Shown here one piece after another: positions 17,616 through 27,023 of a stretch of DNA of 64,000 nucleotides (its first letter is position 1; each line of letters begins with the position of its first letter). Below the pieces are notes generated by a model, which searched no databases, was not told the DNA's origin, and saw nothing but the letters and a program-made list of their open reading frames with translations. Origin of the DNA: Bacteroidota bacterium. Lineage in GTDB: Bacteria; Bacteroidota; Bacteroidia; B-17B0; Aurantibacillaceae. A program made the translations under genes and the position numbers. The stretch is taken from the NCBI GenBank assembly GCA_025362395.1, contig JANYGK010000006.1, forward strand, positions 1 through 64,000, given 5' to 3'.

Positions 17616-18455
17616 TTATACAGGCCAATTATCAATAAGCCTTACGTTTCCAACAAATACGGCTATTAAACTAATTGTGCTTTGCAATGGAATATATTGT
17701 TTTAAAGGTTGCAGCGTATTGGCATCACATACTTCGTAGTAATCTAATTTCATTAAAGGATGCATGGTAGTTTCGGCTTTTATATAATCTTTAGCTGCAT
17801 TAATGTCTTTCTCTTTAATTAAAGCTATGGCTTTTTGCATCATAACGGGTATATGCGCAGCTATTTTCCTTTCCTCGCCACTTAGTCTTGTATTTCTTGA
17901 ACTCATCGCTAAACCGTCCGGTTCGCGTAATATAGGGCATGCTATAATATGAGTAGAAAGTTGTAATTGCTTAACCAATTCTTTTACTATCATAACCTGT
18001 TGGTAATCTTTACTTCCAAAATAGGCTTTATCCGGTTGTATGCCTGCCAATAAAATACTTACCACCTGCCCTACTCCGTTAAAATGCCCGGGTCGGTGTT
18101 CCCCTTCTAAAATAGTATCCAGGTAGCCGAAATTAAATTGGCGGTTATCATTTTTAGGGTACACATCTTCTACGTCGGGCATATACAGTACATCACAGCT
18201 CGCTTCTTCCAGCAAGGCAATGTCTTTTTGCGGTGTACGAGGGTATTTTGTAAGGTCGGTTTGATTATTGAATTGTGTAGGGTTTACAAATATGCTGCAT
18301 ACCGTAAAATCTGTCTCAGCTTTTGAGATCGTGATTAAAGAGATGTGTCCCTGATGCAAGGCGCCCATGGTGGGCACAAAGCCAATGGTTGCCCCTGTCT
18401 TTTTTTTATCCGTAAGGCACTTTTTAAGATCTTTTATTTTATCAAATACAAGCAT
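17616..18455 (-). CDS. panC: Pantothenate synthetase
   Basis: 279 residues, full length for PanC, which joins pantoate and beta-alanine using ATP to make pantothenate for coenzyme A. The N-terminal FVPTMGALHQGHISLI (about 26-41) holds the HxGH nucleotide-binding motif. FVNPTQFN, FGSKDYQQ and the signature LAMSSRNTRLS (about 187-197) follow, as in all PanC proteins. The gene is convergent with the AlgX-like gene (stop codons 1-2 bp apart) and divergent from the starch-synthase-like gene. That divergent panC/GT5-like pair is a common arrangement in Bacteroidota. Confidence 0.97.
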   Translation of the reverse strand: MLVFDKIKDLKKCLTDKKKTGATIGFVPTMGALHQGHISLITISKAETDFTVCSIFVNPTQFNNQTDLTKYPRTPQKDIALLEEASCDVLYMPDVEDVYPKNDNRQFNFGYLDTILEGEHRPGHFNGVGQVVSILLAGIQPDKAYFGSKDYQQVMIVKELVKQLQLSTHIIACPILREPDGLAMSSRNTRLSGEERKIAAHIPVMMQKAIALIKEKDINAAKDYIKAETTMHPLMKLDYYEVCDANTLQPLKQYIPLQSTISLIAVFVGNVRLIDNWPV

Positions 18456-18502
18456 AGTTCAACTTATATATTTAAATAATTGGCCTCAAAGCTAAATAAT
18501 AC

Positions 18503-18534
18503 TTTGATATATGGATTTTTTTTTATTACTTTTG
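18503..18534 (+). promoter_or_regulatory. Complete Bacteroidota promoter for the starch-synthase-like gene
   Basis: TTTG at 18503-18506 and TACTTTTG at 18527-18534 are separated by exactly 20 bp, matching the primary sigma-factor consensus of the phylum (TTTG, about 19-21 bp, TAnnTTTG). It predicts a start near 18540 and a leader of about 30 nt. Confidence 0.75.
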
Positions 18535-18571
18535 TGTAACGAAGGAAAAATTCAAAATCTAAACCCATTTT

Positions 18572-19402
18572 ATGAGAAAAGCAAGAGTTCTTTTTGTGTC
18601 GCAGGAAATTAACCCTTATTTAGATGAAACCCACATAGGAAAAATAACCAGAAGATTGCCACAGGCTATTCAGGAAAGAGGGAAGGAAATCAGAACTTTT
18701 ATGCCAAAGTATGGCAATATTAACGAAAGGCGCCATCAGTTACATGAGGTAATTCGCCTATCGGGTATGAACATTGTAATTAATAACGCTGACCATCCGC
18801 TTATTATTAAAGTAGCATCTATCCCTACCGCACGTATGCAGGTATATTTTATTGATAATGATGATTATTTTCAAAGGAAATCTGTTTTAACGGATAAAGC
18901 CACCGGAAAATATTTTGATGATAATGATGAGCGTACTGTGTTTTTTAACAGGGGTGTTATTGAAACTGTTAAAAAACTTGGCTGGGCTCCTGATGTCATT
19001 CATTGCCACGGATGGTTTACAGGGCTAATGCCTCTTTATATTAAAAAAGCGTTTGCCGAAGACCCTTTATTTGCTGATACTAAAATTATATTCACTATTT
19101 ACGAGGAAGAATATACTAAAGCTTTAAATAAAAAAATTGTCGATAAAGCTATTATTGACGGTGTTACTAAAAAAGACCTGAAACATATTGAAGATGCTTC
19201 TTATATAAATTTAATGAAATTGGCAATTGACCATTCCGACGGAATTTCTTTCGGGAGCCAAACCATTAATGCTGAGCTTGAAAAATATGCTAAAAAATCA
19301 GGAAAACCTGTTTTAGAATTTAAAGGTGAAGCTGAATATGCCGATGCTTACAACGAATTTTATGATTTAGTACTGGAAGATACTGAAGTGCTTGCAGACT
19401 AA
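18572..19402 (+). CDS. Starch/glycogen synthase-like protein, N-terminal GT5 domain only
   Basis: 276 residues that follow the N-terminal Rossmann domain of GT5 starch/glycogen synthases: RVLFVSQEINPYL at the start, FMPKYGNINERRHQLHEVIRLSG, FFNRGVIETVKKLGWAPDVIHCHGWFTGL (given whole only for residue range about 124-152) and a short C-terminal GISFGSQTINAE region. Bacterial glycogen synthases are about 480 residues, so the second GT-B domain is missing. The ADP-glucose-binding KxGGL motif is also replaced: the place after ENP reads LDETHIGK. The gene has a complete promoter and a terminator of its own, so it is expressed rather than decayed. Similar short proteins next to panC are common in Bacteroidota. 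Catalysis as a glycogen synthase is doubtful. Confidence 0.75.
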   Translation: MRKARVLFVSQEINPYLDETHIGKITRRLPQAIQERGKEIRTFMPKYGNINERRHQLHEVIRLSGMNIVINNADHPLIIKVASIPTARMQVYFIDNDDYFQRKSVLTDKATGKYFDDNDERTVFFNRGVIETVKKLGWAPDVIHCHGWFTGLMPLYIKKAFAEDPLFADTKIIFTIYEEEYTKALNKKIVDKAIIDGVTKKDLKHIEDASYINLMKLAIDHSDGISFGSQTINAELEKYAKKSGKPVLEFKGEAEYADAYNEFYDLVLEDTEVLAD

Positions 19403-19442
19403 CGTTTTAGAATAACAAATTTTACAATTTTAACTATTAATT

Positions 19443-19472
19443 ACGCATAATTTTGATTAATTATGCGTTTTT
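19443..19472 (+). terminator. Rho-independent terminator after the GT5-like gene
   Basis: A perfect 10 bp stem, ACGCATAATT (19443-19452) with AATTATGCGT (19459-19468), a six-base loop, then TTTTT. It ends the GT5-like transcript just before the DUF4270 gene. Confidence 0.75.
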
Positions 19473-19483
19473 AATTATTAGCT

Positions 19484-20833
19484 ATGAGTATAATACGCCC
19501 TGTCATTTTTATATGTTTAGTTTTTGTTATATTTTCCTGTAAAAAGAAAAATGCAGAAAGTGTTTTAGGATTGGATGTACAGCCTGCAAATGATTTATTG
19601 GGGATCACGGTAACCGACTCTTCCTCTATATTTATGCATACACAACGGGTTGATTCTGTGCGAACTTACAATGATCAATACAAATTTTTAGGCAGTGTAC
19701 AGGATCCTGTTTTCGGACAGACTCATGCGAGCATCTATGCAAACTTTTCTATTGCCAATAACTTAACCAATGTATCGTATGGCAGTAATCCTATATTAGA
19801 TTCGGCAGAAATAGTTTTACGTTTTGCAGGCCGATATGCCGGTAATTTATACTCCGGTTTAAGCTATGATGTTTATTCGCTTAATGAAAAGATTGTGGGC
19901 GGTACCCATTATTATACCAATCAACATTTTCCGAAAACTAAAATAGCGTCAAGGCAAACTAACTTGCAAGTTAGGAACGGAGCCATTTGCCTGATATTAC
20001 CGTTTGATACTAATTTAGGGCAATATATTTTACAAAATACCGGTAACTTAGTAAACAATACTGCTTTTTTAAACGCCTACAAAGGCCTCTATATAACATC
20101 ATCAAACAATTCAAACATATCTCCTCTTAACCGGGGAACTATTATAGAATATGATCTGGATGATGCTGTATCAGGAATAAATTTATATTACCACGACGGT
20201 AATTCAATAAGCGCTAAAGTAAAAGTAGCTCAGTTTACGTTTAGAGGAAGTGATGCTTTAAGGTTAAACCACATTGATCATAATTATTATGCCGCTGCCG
20301 TAACTAATTTATTTCAGCAAGTTATTGAACATGACACATTAAAAGGAAACGCCAATATATATATAAATAGTTTTGGCGGAACAAGGGTTAAAGTTTATTT
20401 ACCGTTCCTCAAAGCTTTTTCCGATTCACAAAATATATCCATAAGCCGGGCCGAATTAATTTTAAAGGTAGACAGGTCGGGCTACAATAGCACGTTTGGC
20501 GGCCCTGAAAATTTGGCGTTAATTGCAAGTGATGCATCCGGCACGGAAGAATTGGTATTTGACCAACTTGAAAACACAGACTTTATAAAATATAACGGCA
20601 CTTATGATTCCACTACTAAGCAATACACATTTAATATTGCAAGGCAAATGCAAAAATTAATTACGGGCAAAATATCAAATTACGGTTTTTATTTAGTTAA
20701 TGCCCTGCCGAGTACTGCGTATGTGGCAAGAAGAGATAATCGGTTGGAGCGTGTAGTTTTTGGAGGTAAAAGCAATGTATCTTATACTCCAAGCTTTAGA
20801 GTAACTTATATAAAGTACCCGTACGATAAATAA
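19484..20833 (+). CDS. DUF4270 family lipoprotein
   Basis: 449 residues. The signal peptide ends in a lipobox (VFVIFSC, predicted lipidated Cys19), followed by KKK. The mature protein matches the DUF4270 family found after the panC/GT5-like genes in many Bacteroidota: the early LGLDVQPANDLLGITVTDSS (about 28-47), repeated beta strands with SAEIVLRF and RAELILKV, and the C-terminal YGFYLVNALPS. It is probably an all-beta envelope protein. No function is established. A terminator lies between it and the upstream gene, so it may be expressed separately or by read-through. Annotators place this family near polysaccharide or envelope genes, but that is context only. Confidence 0.83.
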   Translation: MSIIRPVIFICLVFVIFSCKKKNAESVLGLDVQPANDLLGITVTDSSSIFMHTQRVDSVRTYNDQYKFLGSVQDPVFGQTHASIYANFSIANNLTNVSYGSNPILDSAEIVLRFAGRYAGNLYSGLSYDVYSLNEKIVGGTHYYTNQHFPKTKIASRQTNLQVRNGAICLILPFDTNLGQYILQNTGNLVNNTAFLNAYKGLYITSSNNSNISPLNRGTIIEYDLDDAVSGINLYYHDGNSISAKVKVAQFTFRGSDALRLNHIDHNYYAAAVTNLFQQVIEHDTLKGNANIYINSFGGTRVKVYLPFLKAFSDSQNISISRAELILKVDRSGYNSTFGGPENLALIASDASGTEELVFDQLENTDFIKYNGTYDSTTKQYTFNIARQMQKLITGKISNYGFYLVNALPSTAYVARRDNRLERVVFGGKSNVSYTPSFRVTYIKYPYDK

Positions 20834-20947
20834 AGTTTATTACTATGAGTAATTGCTGCGGTTACTTATTTTCTTCGAAATACATAAAAACTAATTAAGT
20901 CAACCGGTTTAATTTTAAAATTTAATAAAGTTTTGGCATAACTAATT

Positions 20948-23242
20948 TTGGGAAATTTAAAGCATATATTATTGGTATCTTATGTGTTTCCTCCTTATTA
21001 TGGAATTGGTGGCCGGCGTTGGGCAAAGCATGCTTCAGAGTTAACCAAATTAGGATACACAGTACATGTTATTTGTGCTAAAAATCCGTTTGATGAAAAA
21101 TCGTTATGGTGGGATTTGGTTAAAAATAATACAAATATTAAAATTTATCAATTACCAAGAATGTACCCAAAGGTATTGGTGAAATTTGATCATACTTTTT
21201 TTCAAAAAATACTTTATAAGTTATGGATCCTCATACTTCCCTTTTTAACTAAAGGCTCCTATTTAGACAGAACTATTTTTTGGAAAAGAATCATGCTTAA
21301 AAAAGCAAAAAAAATTATTCTTGAAAATCAAATAAATCATGTAATCTGTACAGGCGCGCCGTTTGGTGTTATGTACCAAATAACCGAGTTAAGAAAATGG
21401 TTTCATAATATTTTTATATTAAATGATCTGCGTGATCCATGGACGTGGGGCCCTAATTGGGGCTTCCCTAATTTAGAGCCAAAAAGAATGGCTTATGAAT
21501 TGGATCTTGAAGCCAAAGCGGTTGAGCATTCCGATGTTTTTTCTGTACCAAGTTTAGATATGAAATTGTATTTAACAAATCAATATCCTGCATTTAAAGA
21601 TAAGTTTGTTCATATCCCTCATTTTTTTGATCCGGGGGAATCAGTTGTTTTACCAAAGCTTAAATCCGGTAAAATAAGACTTGTTATGTATGGAAATATA
21701 TATCATAACATTGAAGAATATATTGAAAGAACTGCTCATTTAATGAGTAAATATAAGAATCAAATTATTTTAGATATATATACAGATAAGCAATATCATA
21801 AAAAAACATTTGATAAATATGGAGCGGATAATGTTACTTTTTACAATCAAATTCCCGGCTCTGAGCTCTTTCATAAATTCCAAAATTATGATTACGTTTT
21901 ACTCTTTAATCCAAGTTATAATGTAAACAATATCTCTACAAAATTTTATGAAATTATTTCTACCAAAACACCCATTATTTTATTTTGTGAAGATGGTTTA
22001 GGCCCAAAGTTTTTAACTCAAAACAAACTAGGCTTACACACTGATCTAAATTCAGTAAATAATTTTTTTGATAAACTTATTACAGGGAAATTAGATTTTA
22101 CTTATAATGATAGATATGATATAGATAATTTTTCTTTATTGAATGTAACAAAATTTATATCTGATATTTTAACCAAGTCGCAAGTATTTAATTCATATAC
22201 GACGGATAATAAGGTGAAAAAAGATGTGCTTATAACATTTGATTATGAGTTGTTTCTCGGTATCAGGAGCGGTACGGTAAATAATTGTATCATTAAACCT
22301 ACTGATCTTATTCTTAATTTATTAGAAAAGCAACAAATTAAAAAGGCTATATTTTTTGTTGATACCACTTATATAAAACGTTTGTTAGAAACACAAAATG
22401 AGCAAACACAAAAAGATTATATTAAAATAGAAACACAATTATGTAATGTACTCAAAAGAGGCCATATTATATTTCCTCATATCCATCCTCATTGGATAGA
22501 TGCAAAATACATCAATGATATTAATCAATGGGAATTATTAGATATAAGGAAATATAGATTTCATAATATTGATGAAAAAACAAGAGAGGCACTATTTGAG
22601 TTTTCTATTTCGTTTATTAAAAAAATTCAGGAAAAAGCTAATGTATTTTATGATATTTCAGGTTACAGAGCGGGAGGATGGTGTTTACAACCATTTATAG
22701 ATTTTAAACCATTATTTAACAGGTACAAAATAACCAACGATTTTTCAGTTTTAAAAAACTTTAAAAATTTTTCAGAAAACGTATATTATAATTATACGCA
22801 ATTGCCACGGAAACCAATATATTGTTTTGATGATTATGTTGAAATAGAAGCTTTTAAAGGCACATTTAAAGAATTTAGTATTTCTTATATTGAAATAAAA
22901 AACAAAATAGTAAACAGATTATTTTTAAAATATCTTTCTTTGAGAGGTATTAAAAATTTAGGTGACGGGATCTCTGTTACAAAAACTGAAGAGCAGATTA
23001 TTAAAGATATTGATGAAGGATTAATCCACAGCAATTCTGATAATTATGAAATGATATCTATGGAACTGCTTAAAATGACTAAAATGAAAGCCTACAAAAA
23101 ACTGATCCACTATAACTATTATACTCATTTTATATCTCATCCAAAAATGCTAAGTCCTCATAATATTAAATACTTTGATAAATTATTAACTCATATAAAA
23201 AACAAGTATACAATACAAACAGATTTTGAAAAAATGAATTGA
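20948..23242 (+). CDS. Glycosyltransferase fused to a polysaccharide-deacetylase-like domain
   Basis: 764 residues from a TTG start; a later start would remove the first Rossmann strand (HILLVSYVFPPYYGIGGRRW). Residues about 1-410 form a GT-B glycosyltransferase of the GT4 type, with DLRDPWTWGPNWGFP and a C-terminal nucleotide-sugar region (VLLFNPSYNVNNISTKFYEI). Residues about 425-760 resemble polysaccharide deacetylases of the carbohydrate esterase 4 type: ITFDYELFLG supplies the metal and acid positions, FPHIHPHW two or more histidines, and GYRAGGWCLQPF the arginine loop. It opens the polysaccharide cluster and is followed after a one-base overlap by a related glycosyltransferase. The fused protein could add a sugar and deacetylate an N-acetyl sugar; the order and substrate are unknown. 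The DNA is clearly more AT-rich than the flanking genes. Confidence 0.78.
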   Translation: MGNLKHILLVSYVFPPYYGIGGRRWAKHASELTKLGYTVHVICAKNPFDEKSLWWDLVKNNTNIKIYQLPRMYPKVLVKFDHTFFQKILYKLWILILPFLTKGSYLDRTIFWKRIMLKKAKKIILENQINHVICTGAPFGVMYQITELRKWFHNIFILNDLRDPWTWGPNWGFPNLEPKRMAYELDLEAKAVEHSDVFSVPSLDMKLYLTNQYPAFKDKFVHIPHFFDPGESVVLPKLKSGKIRLVMYGNIYHNIEEYIERTAHLMSKYKNQIILDIYTDKQYHKKTFDKYGADNVTFYNQIPGSELFHKFQNYDYVLLFNPSYNVNNISTKFYEIISTKTPIILFCEDGLGPKFLTQNKLGLHTDLNSVNNFFDKLITGKLDFTYNDRYDIDNFSLLNVTKFISDILTKSQVFNSYTTDNKVKKDVLITFDYELFLGIRSGTVNNCIIKPTDLILNLLEKQQIKKAIFFVDTTYIKRLLETQNEQTQKDYIKIETQLCNVLKRGHIIFPHIHPHWIDAKYINDINQWELLDIRKYRFHNIDEKTREALFEFSISFIKKIQEKANVFYDISGYRAGGWCLQPFIDFKPLFNRYKITNDFSVLKNFKNFSENVYYNYTQLPRKPIYCFDDYVEIEAFKGTFKEFSISYIEIKNKIVNRLFLKYLSLRGIKNLGDGISVTKTEEQIIKDIDEGLIHSNSDNYEMISMELLKMTKMKAYKKLIHYNYYTHFISHPKMLSPHNIKYFDKLLTHIKNKYTIQTDFEKMN

Positions 23243-24495
23243 TGATGAGCAAAAATATTCTTTTAATTTGTTACTCATTTCCACCACACCCAGGTATAGG
23301 CGGAAGAAGATGGGCCAAATTTTCGAAATATTTATCGTATAAAGATTTTAAAATTACTGTGTTTAATGCTGAAAACATAAGCCACATAAAATCTTTATGG
23401 AATAGAGACATAATTGAAAACCGTAATATAATGGTTAACAGTTTTAAATTTCAGTTTCAAAATATTTTATTTTCTCCTAAACATGTAATACAAAAAATAT
23501 TTCGAAAAATACTGATTAAAAGTTTGAAATTAGTAAAGTATACTCCTGATATAATTACTTCTTTCCCAAATCCAAAATTTTGGAAGGCAATAGAAAACAC
23601 AATTAAAGCCGATCAAATTGATTTAGTTATTGTAAGCGGTGATCCGTATTTATTTTATTATGCCGCTAAACTTAAACAAAAATTGAATTATAATTTAGTA
23701 TTAGATTATAGAGATTTGTGGAATGATCATTCTTTTTACAGGTCTTTTGTAACGTTTTCTAAACCTCAAAAACTTTTTTTTGAATATGCAGAAAACTTTG
23801 CTGTTAATAATTGTTCAACGATACTATGTGTTGATGATCATTTAAAAAAAACGATAAAAAACCGACTAAAGAACGATTGTGTAAACATAATTACTTTACA
23901 TAACGGTTTTGATAAAGATGATTTTAAAAATCTAGTTTTAAAAGATTTAAATCTTACCGGTAAATTAAACTTGTTTTTTGCAGGAACTATTTCATCTGAT
24001 CTAAATAATCAATTATTTCATTTTATACAATCGTTTGAGGAATTAAAGAACAAGTTGCCCCAAGTGTACCATAAATTTCAAATTAATATTAGTGGTACAA
24101 TCGATCATTACCTTATTGAAGAAATAAATAATTTAAAGTTGGAAAATTTATTTGTTGATGCTGACATTAAATCTAATGAAGAATACTATTATCAATTAAA
24201 TGAAGCGCAGATCGGTTTAACTATTTTATCAGATGAATATAAAAATTCTTTTATAACTAAATTTTCAGATTATTTATATTTAAATAAATATACTGTATCT
24301 ATAGGTGAAAGCGGAGATTTTTCTGATTTTCTAAAAGAAAATAAAATCGGTACTAATTTTACTGTTTCAGACAATTATTTGTTCTTTAAGAACTTACTTG
24401 ATGAAATGATATCTTTCAATTCTTCTTTTATTGACTTAAAACAGCAGTTTGATATTGTAAACTTAACTAAAAAATTACAATATGAAATCAGTTAA
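23242..24495 (+). CDS. Glycosyltransferase, GT4-like
   Basis: About 417 residues. The ATG at 23242 overlaps the previous stop (TGATG); a second ATG follows immediately at 23245. The N-terminus ILLICYSFPPHPGIGGRRWAKF closely parallels the first domain of the preceding fusion protein, so the two are probably duplicates. A donor-domain half with LFFAGTISSD, the ISGTIDHYLIEE segment and ITKFSDYLYLNKYT (an E-x7-E-like region) completes a GT-B fold. It is cytoplasmic or membrane-peripheral. It overlaps the next methyltransferase gene by 14 bp. Sugar and acceptor are unknown. Confidence 0.8.
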   Translation: MMSKNILLICYSFPPHPGIGGRRWAKFSKYLSYKDFKITVFNAENISHIKSLWNRDIIENRNIMVNSFKFQFQNILFSPKHVIQKIFRKILIKSLKLVKYTPDIITSFPNPKFWKAIENTIKADQIDLVIVSGDPYLFYYAAKLKQKLNYNLVLDYRDLWNDHSFYRSFVTFSKPQKLFFEYAENFAVNNCSTILCVDDHLKKTIKNRLKNDCVNIITLHNGFDKDDFKNLVLKDLNLTGKLNLFFAGTISSDLNNQLFHFIQSFEELKNKLPQVYHKFQINISGTIDHYLIEEINNLKLENLFVDADIKSNEEYYYQLNEAQIGLTILSDEYKNSFITKFSDYLYLNKYTVSIGESGDFSDFLKENKIGTNFTVSDNYLFFKNLLDEMISFNSSFIDLKQQFDIVNLTKKLQYEIS

Positions 24496-25267
24496 AAAAA
24501 TAATTAAATATTTATTAAATTCATTTACAAATAATATTTTATTAAATAATTTTTTGATTTTATTTAAATTAGATAAAAATTGGAATCGTACTTTAAATCC
24601 TTATCTATCATATAAAGTAAATAAAAATAAAACAATTCAAGAAATTGCGGGCTACAGTGAGAGAGAAGAGATAAATGAAGTACTATTTAAATCGAAAAAA
24701 AACTTAATAGAAGAAATAGAAAAATCATTAACCGAACAGGATCGTATTTTAGATATAGGATGTGGGCCGGGAATGTATTTAAGTCTTTTAAAAAACAGTA
24801 ATTACAAACTTTATGCAACCGATATTAATGAAGATATGATTGCGTTAGCAAAAAAAAATGTACCGGAAGCAACCTTTTACCAGGGAAATTTTATGAGTAT
24901 TTCAATGCCTGTAACTTTTAATTTTATTTATTGCATAGGAGTATTCGTCTATATACGAAGAAGTGAAATCACAAGCTTTATAAAAAAAATACATAATCAC
25001 TTGGAACCGAAAGGTATTTTATATTTAAATTACCCTCATGCCATCTCTATAGGCGATCTTCTTTATAAAGATATTTCATATATTCAGTACAGTCCTACAA
25101 TTATTGAGAAACTGATAGCACCATATTTTGAAATAATTGAACACAGGCATGCATTTGATAACAGAAATATCAAATATTACGACAAACAACCTTATAAAAG
25201 CTTAAACCCCGCTACAGACAGGACTTATAAAAACTCTTATCTTTTAATTGCAAAAAAGAAACTATGA
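24482..25267 (+). CDS. Class I SAM-dependent methyltransferase, copy 1
   Basis: 261 residues. A class I Rossmann methyltransferase: motif I ILDIGCGPGMYLSLL (about 91-105), the acidic end of strand 2 in YATDINEDMIALAK, and FNFIYCIGVFVYI after motif II. Residues 1-80 carry KTIQEIAGYSEREEINEV, shared with the next gene, suggesting an acceptor-recognition region special to this pair. It probably methylates a sugar or a glycan-linked carboxyl or hydroxyl group during polysaccharide synthesis; that is inferred from context. It overlaps both neighbours (14 bp and 4 bp). Confidence 0.83.
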   Translation: MKSVKKIIKYLLNSFTNNILLNNFLILFKLDKNWNRTLNPYLSYKVNKNKTIQEIAGYSEREEINEVLFKSKKNLIEEIEKSLTEQDRILDIGCGPGMYLSLLKNSNYKLYATDINEDMIALAKKNVPEATFYQGNFMSISMPVTFNFIYCIGVFVYIRRSEITSFIKKIHNHLEPKGILYLNYPHAISIGDLLYKDISYIQYSPTIIEKLIAPYFEIIEHRHAFDNRNIKYYDKQPYKSLNPATDRTYKNSYLLIAKKKL

Positions 25268-26007
25268 GCTTATACAACTTAATATCCAATAACCGCTTTG
25301 TTAATAATTTATTAATAGCTACAGGTTACGATGCTAAATTGCAGATGGCAGCAAAACAATGGAAGCTTTTTAACTATAATACATCAAAAACAATACAGGA
25401 AAATGCAGGATTTTCACACACAAAAGAAGTGGAGGATACATTAACCATTATTAAAAATAAACTCATAAATACGCTTAAAATTTATATTACTGCCGGGGAC
25501 AATATTTTAGATTTTGGTTGCGGGCCGGGTATTTATATGTCATTATTGAATGAAACATATACTGTGGCAGGTATAGATGTAAGCGAAGCAATGATTACAT
25601 CCGCTAAAAAGCAACTGCCCGGTAATACATTTTTTTGCAGTAACTTTTTAAATACGGAGTTTTCAAATCATTATAATGCACTCTATTCTATTAGTGTTTT
25701 GGAATATGTACCTGTCAGTAAAATTGATGAATTTTTTCAAAAATGCGCTTCAATTTTAAATAAGGGAGGTATTATTTTTATTCAATACCCGCATGCGGTT
25801 TGTAAAGCAGATTTGTATTATCCGGATAGAAACTATATTAATTATTCACCTGCATTAATTTCGAGAGTCGCCGAAACATACTTTAATATTATAGAGAACA
25901 ACCAAAGTTATGATAATCGTGAAACCTGTGATTATGATAGAATGCCTTACCCTACCGCCTCTAAAGTATTTACAAACGGGTATTTGCTTATTGCTAAAAA
26001 GAAATAA
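25264..26007 (+). CDS. Class I SAM-dependent methyltransferase, copy 2
   Basis: 247 residues, a tandem paralogue of the preceding gene. It shares KTIQENAGFSHTKEVEDTL near residue 40, motif I ILDFGCGPGIYMSLL (about 80-94), AGIDVSEAMITSAKK, and the ending NGYLLIAKKK. Sequence identity by eye is moderate, so the duplication is not recent and the two may act on different positions. The start overlaps the previous stop (ATGA), and its stop overlaps the next start (TAATG), so all three are translationally coupled. Substrate unknown; glycan methylation is inferred. Confidence 0.83.
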   Translation: MSLYNLISNNRFVNNLLIATGYDAKLQMAAKQWKLFNYNTSKTIQENAGFSHTKEVEDTLTIIKNKLINTLKIYITAGDNILDFGCGPGIYMSLLNETYTVAGIDVSEAMITSAKKQLPGNTFFCSNFLNTEFSNHYNALYSISVLEYVPVSKIDEFFQKCASILNKGGIIFIQYPHAVCKADLYYPDRNYINYSPALISRVAETYFNIIENNQSYDNRETCDYDRMPYPTASKVFTNGYLLIAKKK

Positions 26008-27023
26008 TGCAATTACTGAATTACACAAATAATAGCGATGCCTTGACGTTTATAAATGAAGACTTTCCTTTTTCATTTACCAAAAGCTATGGTAATTATA
26101 TTGAAAGTACAGGAAGATCATTTTTTATCTTAAAAAACAAGATCGCTTCCACTCCGGTTGTTCTTAAAAAAAATAAATTTTTAAAAACGGTTCAATTTCA
26201 TTTTAAGCCTTTAGCTATTACCGGCACTGAATTAACAAGCGATGAAGAAAAAAAATTCTTAAATGAAGCTGTTTCTTTTATTGAAAAAGAAAAATTAGCA
26301 CATCGCATTATTCAGTCTGTTAATTTTGCCTTATTTAATGCTTTACCTGACAATTGTACATTCGCTCCATACGGATCTTTCGTTATTGATTTACAAAATC
26401 ACATTGATGAACAATTAATTAATAATATGCAAGCCAGGTATAGAACAGCTATAAGGACTACACAAAAACTAAATCCGGAAATAAGGACCGGTAAAAGCGA
26501 ATTGCCTGCTTTTTGGTCTTTACACAAAAATACAATGGATAGAACAGGAATGTATTTCGAGTCAAAACACGAATTGGAAAAATTAGTGCAGGCTGTGTCA
26601 CAATCTGTTTTAATAGCAAACTGTTATATAAATAATGAATTACAAGGAGGTGTTTTTATAATGCACACTAAATACGGAGCCTATTATTTACATGGAGCTT
26701 CTGCATATACAACAGCATCTGACGGCGCTATAAAATTTTTGCATTACAGTTGCATGTGTGAATTAAAAAAAACACATACAAAGGTTTATGACTTTGTGGG
26801 AGCGCGATTATCAGATATAACAGGAACAAAGCTTGAAGGGATTCAAAATTTTAAAAAACGCTTTGGGGCCGAGCTAAAAAAAGGATATCTATGGAAAAAA
26901 GATATTTCCCCGATTGTTTGCAGGGCTTATGATAGTTTATTACATTTAAAACTATCTTTAAAAGGCCTCAAAGTGCCCAAAGATATTATTGACCAGGAAA
27001 AAGAAAAATTAAATGAACACTAA
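26007..27023 (+). CDS. FemAB/BioF2-like GNAT-fold transferase
   Basis: 338 residues without a signal peptide. The C-terminal half resembles FemAB-type and BioF2-like acyltransferases: MQARYRTAIRTTQKLNPEIRTG (about 146-167; quoted in part), FWSLHKNTMDRTGMYF, a core strand GGVFIMHTKYGAYYLHGAS, and GIQNFKKRFGAELKKGYLW near 275-293. Such proteins move acyl or aminoacyl groups to amines. In a polysaccharide cluster this would most simply be N-acylation of an amino sugar, possibly one exposed by the deacetylase-like domain upstream. That link is speculative. The gene overlaps wecB by 11 bp. Confidence 0.75.
   Translation: MQLLNYTNNSDALTFINEDFPFSFTKSYGNYIESTGRSFFILKNKIASTPVVLKKNKFLKTVQFHFKPLAITGTELTSDEEKKFLNEAVSFIEKEKLAHRIIQSVNFALFNALPDNCTFAPYGSFVIDLQNHIDEQLINNMQARYRTAIRTTQKLNPEIRTGKSELPAFWSLHKNTMDRTGMYFESKHELEKLVQAVSQSVLIANCYINNELQGGVFIMHTKYGAYYLHGASAYTTASDGAIKFLHYSCMCELKKTHTKVYDFVGARLSDITGTKLEGIQNFKKRFGAELKKGYLWKKDISPIVCRAYDSLLHLKLSLKGLKVPKDIIDQEKEKLNEH

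Noticed and set aside
20943-20950. TAATTTTG promoter-like box before the glycosyltransferase-deacetylase gene
   Set aside because: It overlaps the TTG start of the gene, and no TTTG lies at the needed distance, so it cannot drive a transcript containing the start codon.
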